Positions 1 to 4,367 of a DNA stretch of 7,691 nt are shown piece by piece; position 1 is the stretch's first letter, and each line of letters starts with the position of its first letter. This DNA is from Candidatus Bipolaricaulota bacterium (GTDB taxonomy: Bacteria; Bipolaricaulota; Bipolaricaulia; UBA7950; UBA9294). The notes below the pieces were generated by a model. It saw nothing but the letters and a program-made list of their open reading frames with translations, was not told the DNA's origin and did not search any database. Made by a program: the position numbers and the translations under genes. The stretch lies in contig JAGGXO010000142.1 of NCBI GenBank assembly GCA_021163015.1, forward strand, positions 1 to 7,691, given 5' to 3'.

Positions 1-219
1 CAGTTCGCCGGAGGCGACTTTCATCGCAGTCTGTATAAGCTTCTTGCCGGAGAGGAAGTATGCATTCCATCAACCTCATGGAAGTGCAAGGAGTGGCATC
101 CAGAAGTGGATCGCATGGGGCCGGTGATACGGCTGTTGCCACGCACTTCAATCTCGATTCTCCCACTAGTCTTTCTCCTTGCCTGGGCAGCGTTGGCCGT
201 TATCTCCTGGGTCGCCTAA
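1..219 (+). CDS. 3' end of an unidentified protein with a C-terminal membrane anchor (partial)
   Basis: The first plus-strand frame is open from the window edge to a TAA at 217-219, giving the last 72 residues of a protein that begins outside the window. Residues 51-72 are an almost unbroken hydrophobic stretch (SILPLVFLLAW and onward to the final WVA) with no charge, preceded by Arg44 and Arg48. This looks like a single C-terminal transmembrane helix whose soluble part lies on the N-terminal side. The preceding segment has two cysteines (21 and 29) and is rich in Trp, Lys and Glu. I do not recognise the family. The gene runs the same way as mtfA, 125 bases ahead of it, but mtfA seems to have its own promoter. 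The main doubt is whether the frame is coding at all: a 58-codon ORF (60-236) in another frame is also open. The membrane-helix composition and the clean stop favour this frame. Confidence 0.5.
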   Translation, partial: QFAGGDFHRSLYKLLAGEEVCIPSTSWKCKEWHPEVDRMGPVIRLLPRTSISILPLVFLLAWAALAVISWVA

Positions 220-244
220 CGTCAACCCATCGCTGAACGTCAAC
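218..244 (+). repeat. 9-bp perfect direct repeat upstream of the mtfA promoter
   Basis: AACGTCAAC occurs at 218-226 and again at 236-244, start-to-start distance 18 bases. A third, shorter echo (CAACTG) lies at 261-266 and matches 241-246. The first copy overlaps the stop codon of the upstream gene. The copies sit about 50-80 bases ahead of the perfect -10 box at 296-301, a distance and periodicity (close to two helical turns) compatible with a tandem activator or repressor site. Binding is inference only. Confidence 0.4.
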
Positions 245-295
245 TGAGTCACCGAGCTGCCAACTGTATGACGCCCAATTGTACGGCGACTACCG

Positions 296-301
296 TATAA
301 T
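296..301 (+). promoter_or_regulatory. -10 box of the probable mtfA promoter
   Basis: A perfect TATAAT lies at 296-301 in the spacer ahead of mtfA. No good -35 hexamer is found at the right distance: positions 272-279 read CGCCCAAT, so the promoter may need an activator or rely on the -10 alone. Transcription would start near 307-309, leaving a leader of about 37 bases. This position places the in-frame TTG (279) and ATG (300) upstream of or inside the promoter, which argues against them as mtfA starts. Confidence 0.5.
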
Positions 302-311
302 GTGGGTTGCA

Positions 312-330
312 GAAGCGATGGTGTCGCTTC
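312..330 (+). promoter_or_regulatory. leader stem-loop ahead of mtfA
   Basis: GAAGCGA (312-318) and TCGCTTC (324-330) form a perfect 7-bp inverted repeat around the 5-base loop TGGTG. It begins a few bases after the predicted transcription start and ends 4 bases before the purine-rich ribosome binding site at 335-340. As RNA it would be a 5'-proximal stem-loop that could protect the message or affect initiation. As DNA it could equally be an operator just downstream of the promoter. There is no T-run after it, so it is not a terminator. Confidence 0.4.
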
Positions 331-334
331 CCGC

Positions 335-340
335 AGGGAG
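335..340 (+). promoter_or_regulatory. ribosome binding site deciding the mtfA start
   Basis: AGGGAG ends 4 bases before the ATG at 345. The other in-frame candidates at 279 (TTG), 300 (ATG) and 318 (ATG) have no comparable site, and the first two lie at or upstream of the -10 box. Confidence 0.55.
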
Positions 341-344
341 ACGA

Positions 345-1118
345 ATGCCGCCAAATTGGTTGAGGGAACGAAAACGAGAACGGATTCGACAACGTGAGTT
401 CCCCGCCGCGTGGCGAGAGATCATCGAGCGCAATGTCCCGTTTGCTCGTCATCTTTCTCCAGCTGATCGAGGTGAACTGGAGCGTGACGTCCAGGTCTTC
501 TTGAGCGAGAAGCACTTCGAGGGTGCTGGCGGCCTGAAGATAACTGATGAGATCAAGGTCACTATCGCTGCTCAGGCGTGTGTCCTCCTTCTGCACCGCA
601 AAACAGACAACTATCCGGGCCTGTACTCGATCATCGTCTATCCACACGCGTACATCGCTCGTCACACGGTGCAGGACATGCCAGGGATCATCACCGAGGG
701 CATGCAGCCACGTCTGGGCGAGTCATGGACGCGAGGGGCGGTCGTCCTCTCTTGGGACGATGTGCGCTCCGGCGCCGCGGATATCCACGATGGCCACAAC
801 GTTGTCTTCCATGAGTTTGCCCATCAGTTGGACTCCCAAGATGGCAAAATGGACGGTGCGCCGATCCTTTCCAATCACTCTATGTACGCTACCTGGGCTC
901 GTGTATTGGGGACTGAGTACGAACGTCTTCAGCATGATACCGCGCTCGGCCGTCAGACTCTGCTTGACCAGTATGGCGCCACCAATCCCGCCGAGTTCTT
1001 CGCCGTGGCAACCGAGTTCTTCTTCGAGAAACCACAACAGCTACGTGAGAAACTCCCCCAGCTCTACGAGGAGCTGCGCCGCTACTACAAACAGGACCCA
1101 GCGCGGATTCTGATGTAG
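345..1118 (+). CDS. mtfA: MtfA-type zinc peptidase (M90 family)
   Basis: A 257-residue protein close in length to E. coli MtfA (about 265), a cytoplasmic zinc aminopeptidase known for binding the glucose repressor Mlc. The zinc motif HEFAH is at residues 156-160 (HEFAHQLD, compare HEVAHKLD in E. coli). The second family block, NPAEFFAVATEFFF, begins near residue 214; its Glu217 is the likely third zinc ligand and Tyr210 just before it is also conserved in the family. The N-terminal half carries the usual basic start (WLRERKRER), then FLSEKHFEG and TIAAQAC blocks. No signal peptide or membrane segment is visible. I chose the ATG at 345 because it has a ribosome binding site, follows the predicted promoter, and starts where relatives start; the open frame reaches back to a TTG at 279. 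Family assignment is firm. The role is not: Mlc control is known in enterobacteria, and no PTS or Mlc gene is nearby. The gene converges on the dipeptidase gene, 25 bases away. Confidence 0.9.
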   Translation: MPPNWLRERKRERIRQREFPAAWREIIERNVPFARHLSPADRGELERDVQVFLSEKHFEGAGGLKITDEIKVTIAAQACVLLLHRKTDNYPGLYSIIVYPHAYIARHTVQDMPGIITEGMQPRLGESWTRGAVVLSWDDVRSGAADIHDGHNVVFHEFAHQLDSQDGKMDGAPILSNHSMYATWARVLGTEYERLQHDTALGRQTLLDQYGATNPAEFFAVATEFFFEKPQQLREKLPQLYEELRRYYKQDPARILM

Positions 1119-1136
1119 ATCAACCCACCAGAGCGG

Positions 1137-1153
1137 CACCGAATCAATCGGTG
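1137..1153. other. small inverted repeat between the convergent mtfA and dipeptidase genes
   Basis: CACCGA (1137-1142) and TCGGTG (1148-1153) form a perfect 6-bp stem around ATCAA. It spans the stop codon of the dipeptidase gene and lies 18 bases past the mtfA stop. It could act as a weak bidirectional transcription stop between the convergent genes, but neither side has a T-run, so a terminator call is not well supported. Confidence 0.3.
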
Positions 1154-2178
1154 AGTACCTCTCTGAACACCCGCTCGAAGTTGGCATAACAGACCTTTTC
1201 CACCTGCGCGGTCCTCAGCCCAGCGGCAAGCAGCAGATCGGGAATCTTAACGTAGTCGGCGATCGTCTCTATACCCTGTGGAGCCTTGCTTATCCCATCA
1301 AGATCGCCGCCAAGACCGATTACGTCTTCTCCGCCAATTTCAATTGCATGCAGCACATGGCGAGTAATCCAATCGATCGGTGGCCGAGCAAGTATGTCCA
1401 CTTCCGCGCGCAGTCGTTTCTTCTCCTCTTGTGATGTGCCTAACTGAAGGGACCGCTGCCAACGGGGAAAGGCTTGCGCGTAGTAGACCGGGTCGAGAAA
1501 GGAAGGAGACAGGTTGATCCCCATCACTCCGCCGTGGTCTGAGAGCTTGCGAATCATGTCATCGGTCAGATTACGCAACGTTGGGCAGAGAGCGCGGCAG
1601 TTGGAGTGGCTAGCGATAAATGGCCGCTTTGCGATCTTGCAAACGTCGGCGAAGGCATTATCAGAAAGATGAGAGACGTCTACCATCGTGCGTAATTCCT
1701 CTGCCAGCTCGATCAGCTTCTTGCCTTCATCGGTGAGCGGAGTGTTCCTTCCAAATGCGGTCCCGGAGAAGGGATTATCCTGCCAAGCTGGGATGATGTC
1801 GCGCACACCAAGATCGTAGAAGTCACGCAGGTTCTCCGCTCTCCCCTCAAGCGGGTCAGCCCCCTCTAGGCCGATGATCGCGGCAATGTCTTCGCCCCCA
1901 TCACAGGATGCCTGCAACTCGCTGGATGTCTTCACTACACGCAGAGCACCATCACTCTCCCCGGCCATCGAGTAGATCTTCTCAATCATCGCCTTGGCGC
2001 GTTCCTTCTCCTTGCCGGGGTGACGCTCGCTCAACACAAAACAGGCGAATACTTGCGCGCAGGAGCCAGCTTCGATCAGTTGAGGAAGACCGATGTGGCC
2101 CCCCTTGCCAGCTGCGAAGTCAAGTTCGCCATCGAGAACCCTCATCGCCGTGTCGCAGTGGGTATCAAAAAACTGCAC
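1144..2178 (-). CDS. membrane dipeptidase-family peptidase (M19, renal dipeptidase type)
   Basis: A 344-residue zinc dipeptidase of family M19, which cleaves dipeptides, in some members with a D-residue at the C-terminal side. The metal ligands are readable: His7 and Asp9 in DTHCDT, the bridging Glu105 in GLEGAD, His170 in VDVSHLSD and His191 in ASHSNCRA, with the Asp292/Asp294 pair in GGDLDG supplying the catalytic acid region. The 21-residue gap between the two later histidines equals that of human renal dipeptidase (198 and 219). No signal peptide is visible, so it is probably cytoplasmic despite the family name. It is the last gene of the kbl-ridA operon, 15 bases after ridA. The start is a GTG at 2176-2178; an ATG overlapping it at 2178-2180 is out of frame and meets a stop within about 13 codons. 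Substrate specificity cannot be told from sequence; some M19 members act on N-acyl-D-amino acids or have other roles. Confidence 0.9.
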   Translation of the reverse strand: MQFFDTHCDTAMRVLDGELDFAAGKGGHIGLPQLIEAGSCAQVFACFVLSERHPGKEKERAKAMIEKIYSMAGESDGALRVVKTSSELQASCDGGEDIAAIIGLEGADPLEGRAENLRDFYDLGVRDIIPAWQDNPFSGTAFGRNTPLTDEGKKLIELAEELRTMVDVSHLSDNAFADVCKIAKRPFIASHSNCRALCPTLRNLTDDMIRKLSDHGGVMGINLSPSFLDPVYYAQAFPRWQRSLQLGTSQEEKKRLRAEVDILARPPIDWITRHVLHAIEIGGEDVIGLGGDLDGISKAPQGIETIADYVKIPDLLLAAGLRTAQVEKVCYANFERVFREVLTD

Positions 2179-2182
2179 ATTG

Positions 2183-2188
2183 CCTCCT
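2183..2188 (-). promoter_or_regulatory. ribosome binding site for the GTG-started dipeptidase gene
   Basis: A perfect AGGAGG lies in the 15-base gap after ridA. It stands 4 bases before the in-frame GTG and only 2 bases before the overlapping out-of-frame ATG (the sequence reads ATGTG). The spacing and the catalytic HxD motif at residues 7-9 both select the GTG. Confidence 0.6.
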
Positions 2189-2193
2189 AATTG

Positions 2194-2571
2194 CTAGATG
2201 CGCGCGATCGCCTCAATCTCCAGGGGAGCCCCTTTGGGAAGCGTTTTCACAGCAACGGCAGCACGAGCCGGGTAGGGCTCAGTGAAGTATTCCTTGTACA
2301 CCTCGTTCATTGCCCCAAAATCGGCCATGTCTTCGAGAAAGACGGTCACTTTGACTACATCGCTCATGGACGCTCCCGCCGCCTTCAAGACAGCGCTTAT
2401 GTTCTGAAGAGACTGCTTCGCCGCCTCTGCGACGTTATCAGTAATCAGACTCCCATCAGAGGTCATCGGAAGTTGGCCGGAGACAAAGATGAGATCCCCA
2501 GCTCTTATCGCTTGTGAATACGGCCCCACCGCTGCGGGCGCGTTCGACGTCTTGATTGTCTCTTTGCTCAT
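2194..2571 (-). CDS. ridA: RidA-family enamine/imine deaminase
   Basis: A 125-residue protein matching RidA (YjgF/YER057c/UK114) along its full length. RidA trimers hydrolyse reactive enamines and imines such as 2-aminoacrylate, formed by PLP enzymes, to the keto acid and ammonia. The key residues of the active family are present: Tyr18 in GPYSQ, Arg103 in YPARAAV (E. coli Arg105, which holds the substrate carboxylate) and Glu118 in PLEIEAIA (E. coli Glu120). The strings APAAVGPYSQA and FVSGQLP are also typical. The ATG is 1 base after the kbl stop, with GGAG at 2581-2584 inside the last kbl codons and 9 bases of spacing, so translation is probably coupled to kbl. Since kbl encodes a PLP enzyme whose product is an unstable amino-keto acid, a protective role towards it is plausible, but this is inference from context. 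Confidence 0.93.
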   Translation of the reverse strand: MSKETIKTSNAPAAVGPYSQAIRAGDLIFVSGQLPMTSDGSLITDNVAEAAKQSLQNISAVLKAAGASMSDVVKVTVFLEDMADFGAMNEVYKEYFTEPYPARAAVAVKTLPKGAPLEIEAIARI

Positions 2572-2572
2572 G

Positions 2573-3748
2573 CTAGATCACTCCAAGTTCTTTTCCTACC
2601 TTTGCGAACTTCTCCAGAGCGAAATCAAGATCGTCGGTCGAGTGAGCCGCCGAAAGCATGACTCTGATGCGTGCCTTGCCCTGCGGCACGGTAGGAAAAG
2701 CGATCGCCGTCGCGAAGATCTCCTCCTCGAACAGACGTTTGGAGAAATCCCACGCGGTCTTTGCCTCACCGAGCATCACTGGGGTGATCGGCGTTTCACT
2801 ATGGCCGGTGTCAAAGCCAAGGCTCTGCATCTCAGCCTTGAAGTACTTCGCGTTATCCCATAGCCTCTTGACGGGAGCGTCGGTCTCCTGCAGAATGTCT
2901 ACCGCAGCGATGCAAGCCGCGACATCCGGTGGCGTCGTCGCAGATGAGAAGAGGAACGGGCGCGCTCGCTGGCGCAAGTATTCCACTAACTCGCTGCTGC
3001 CGGCCACGTATCCGCCGACGACACCGAACGCCTTCGACATCGTTCCCGCCTCGATGTCCACCCGGCCGTGCATGCCAAAGTGATCGACAATCCCTCGGCC
3101 GTGGCTCCCAAGAACTCCCTCGCCGTGAGCATCATCAACCATAACCATCGCTCCGTACTCTTCTGCTGCCTCTACGATCTCAGGCAACGGTGCAAGGTCG
3201 CCGTCCATGGAGAAGACGCCATCGGTGACGATCAGCTTCTTCTTAATCTCCTGGTTCTCCTTCAGCAGAGCGCGCAGACCATCCACGTCGCGGTGCGGAA
3301 AGATCGCCCGCTTGGCCTTGGTCAGACGACAGCCGTCGATGATCGATGCATGGTTGAGTTCGTCGGTGAAGATGATATCTTCTTTTCCCATCAATAGCGG
3401 GATGGTCGCTAAGTTCGTGTTCAATCCCGATTGTACGGAGAGGGCAGCCTCGGTCCCCTTGAATGCGGCGAGTTTCTTCTCAAGCTCAATATGCAGGCTC
3501 ATCGTCCCAGCGATCGAGCGAACCGCGCCCGGGCCGACCCCGTACCGATCGATCGCCTCCTTCGCCGCGTTGCAGAGCCGCTTATCATCGGCAAAACCTA
3601 AGTAGTTGTTGGAGCACATATTGAGGACCTTCTTGCCTTCGACGATCACCCATGCGCCGATCGAGCTTTCAATCGTGCGAATCGTGTTGTACAACCCCTG
3701 TTCGCGCAGATCGGCGAGTGTCTGCTCGATGAACCGGTATTTACCCAT
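2573..3748 (-). CDS. kbl: glycine C-acetyltransferase (2-amino-3-ketobutyrate CoA ligase), alpha-oxoamine synthase family
   Basis: A 391-residue PLP enzyme of fold type I. Kbl cleaves 2-amino-3-ketobutyrate with CoA to glycine and acetyl-CoA, the second step of threonine breakdown. Visible landmarks are SNNYLGF at 46-52, the glycine-rich GPGAVRSIAGT at 72-82, DELNHASIIDG at 129-139, TDGVFSMDGD at 175-184, VDDAHGEGVLG at 204-214 (Asp and His contacting PLP) and GTMSKAFG with Lys239 as the Schiff-base lysine. The C-terminal TPITPVMLGE and FPTVPQGKARIR complete the family pattern. Similarity to the Thermus enzyme, which also has 8-amino-7-oxononanoate synthase activity, means a second role in biotin synthesis cannot be excluded; no other bio gene and no tdh are in the window. 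GGGAGG lies 6 bases before the ATG (3755-3760). It is first in the operon with ridA and the M19 dipeptidase. Confidence 0.88.
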   Translation of the reverse strand: MGKYRFIEQTLADLREQGLYNTIRTIESSIGAWVIVEGKKVLNMCSNNYLGFADDKRLCNAAKEAIDRYGVGPGAVRSIAGTMSLHIELEKKLAAFKGTEAALSVQSGLNTNLATIPLLMGKEDIIFTDELNHASIIDGCRLTKAKRAIFPHRDVDGLRALLKENQEIKKKLIVTDGVFSMDGDLAPLPEIVEAAEEYGAMVMVDDAHGEGVLGSHGRGIVDHFGMHGRVDIEAGTMSKAFGVVGGYVAGSSELVEYLRQRARPFLFSSATTPPDVAACIAAVDILQETDAPVKRLWDNAKYFKAEMQSLGFDTGHSETPITPVMLGEAKTAWDFSKRLFEEEIFATAIAFPTVPQGKARIRVMLSAAHSTDDLDFALEKFAKVGKELGVI

Positions 3749-3754
3749 CTTACT

Positions 3755-3760
3755 CCCTCC
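3755..3760 (-). promoter_or_regulatory. ribosome binding site of kbl
   Basis: GGGAGG on the minus strand, 6 bases before the ATG at 3746-3748. It is one of the strongest such sites in the window and fits the first gene of an operon. Confidence 0.6.
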
Positions 3761-3779
3761 CGTGCGGATTGATGAACAA

Positions 3780-3809
3780 ATACTAAGCCAACTAGCTGCG
3801 AAATTCGAA
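3780..3809 (-). promoter_or_regulatory. possible weak promoter for the kbl-ridA-dipeptidase operon
   Basis: In the 142-base spacer between the Nudix gene and kbl, the minus strand reads TAGTAT at 3785-3780 (four of six matches to the -10 consensus). An upstream TTCGAA at 3809-3804, 18 bases away, is a poor -35. It is listed because the spacer is long enough to hold a promoter and nothing better is present; the kbl operon might instead be read through from rpoB. Confidence 0.2.
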
Positions 3810-3812
3810 CGT

Positions 3813-3856
3813 AGAAGCAGGGAACTCGGAACCGGAAACGGGAGCTCTCTGCTTTT
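3813..3856. terminator. long stem-loop in the spacer between the Nudix gene and kbl (possible terminator or leader element)
   Basis: Bases 3815-3827 pair with 3842-3854 with a single non-standard position on either strand apart from one wobble. The loop region 3828-3841 holds a further 3-bp stem (CCG/CGG, 3832-3834 with 3839-3841) capped by GAAA on the plus strand. Read on the minus strand, it lies after the Nudix stop codon and before kbl, where a terminator of the rpoB-Nudix transcript would be expected. The bases after it (CTACGTTCG) are not a T-run, however. Read on the plus strand it is followed by TTTT at 3853-3856, the better intrinsic-terminator arrangement, although no plus-strand gene precedes it. 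It could also be an attenuator or RNA-stabilising element for kbl. Confidence 0.4.
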
Positions 3857-3890
3857 CCAAGCTACAGGCTAACGGCTGAAAGATGAAGCT

Positions 3891-4367
3891 TCACCTACCG
3901 TTGAGGCTCTGCTCCGCTTGGTCCAGGATATGGCGCATATCATCAAATGATAGCCTCTCCCGTGTCTCGGCATACGCGAGCCACTGGCATTGCGTGTGCT
4001 CACGCGAAAGGATCGGCTTGGTGTGTGCAGCGCGCGCAAGGAAGTAGACGTTCTCCTTGAACACCAGCCGCGACCCACGATGAAACTGGTAGCTACTCAA
4101 CTCGCGGAAGCCTGGCATGACCCTGAGGTCACTGATTCCCGTCTCCTCACGTGTTTCCCGTAGTGCAGCATCCATCTCGCTTTCGCCGGCCTCGATGTGC
4201 CCCTTAGGGAAGCCCCAGTGCCCACCATGGCGATGACGGAGGAGCAAGTACTTCCTCTCTCCTCCGTCTATCGAATATAGGATAAATCCCGCTGAGCGTT
4301 CGTCCGGTTCCTCGCTGCGACCCTTCTCAGCAGGGTCTTCTTCAGGTGATGTCAATTTCTCGGTCAT
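3891..4367 (-). CDS. Nudix hydrolase, diadenosine tetraphosphate (Ap4A) hydrolase type
   Basis: A 158-residue Nudix enzyme. The Nudix box follows the consensus GX5EX7REUXEEXGU: Gly56, Glu62, Arg70-Glu71, Glu74-Glu75 and Gly77-Ile78, with Thr72 at a position usually aliphatic. The preceding string HWGFPKGHIEAGE and the start AGFILY...YLLLRH resemble bacterial and animal asymmetric Ap4A hydrolases (NUDT2 type), which split Ap4A to ATP and AMP and can remove Np4A caps from RNA. Other nucleoside polyphosphates remain possible substrates. The first 24 residues are acidic, low-complexity and outside the fold. The ATG at 4365-4367 lies inside the end of rpoB, 26 bases before that gene finishes, and has no clear ribosome binding site, so translation probably depends on ribosomes finishing rpoB. 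The frame stays open far back into rpoB, but that stretch shows no Nudix homology. The stop TGA sits inside the 10-bp palindrome TGAAGCTTCA (3884-3893). Confidence 0.88.
   Translation of the reverse strand: MTEKLTSPEEDPAEKGRSEEPDERSAGFILYSIDGGERKYLLLRHRHGGHWGFPKGHIEAGESEMDAALRETREETGISDLRVMPGFRELSSYQFHRGSRLVFKENVYFLARAAHTKPILSREHTQCQWLAYAETRERLSFDDMRHILDQAEQSLNGR
4342..4367 (-). other. 26-base coding overlap of rpoB and the Nudix gene
   Basis: The last codons of rpoB (encoding ...TNDREIDIT and TGA) are also the first codons of the Nudix gene (MTEKLTSP) in a different frame. Overlaps this long with no separate ribosome binding site usually indicate translational coupling, so the two proteins are likely made from one message. 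Confidence 0.75.

Noticed and set aside
60..236. 58-codon plus-strand ORF starting with ATG at 60 behind a GGAGAGG
   Set aside because: It has a plausible ribosome binding site, but the product is a low-complexity Ser/Gly/Thr string without family features, and the alternative frame gives a convincing membrane helix and runs in from the window edge.
279..344. Longer mtfA form starting at TTG 279 or ATG 300/318
   Set aside because: These starts lack a ribosome binding site, the first two lie at or before the TATAAT at 296-301, and relatives begin near the WLRER segment encoded just after 345.
249..665. 138-codon minus-strand ORF opposite the start of mtfA
   Set aside because: It is antisense to the conserved N-terminal half of mtfA and shows no motif.
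3884..3893. Perfect 10-bp palindrome TGAAGCTTCA at the Nudix stop codon
   Set aside because: It has no loop and no T-run, so it cannot be an intrinsic terminator; a single 10-bp palindrome in 7.7 kb is not striking.
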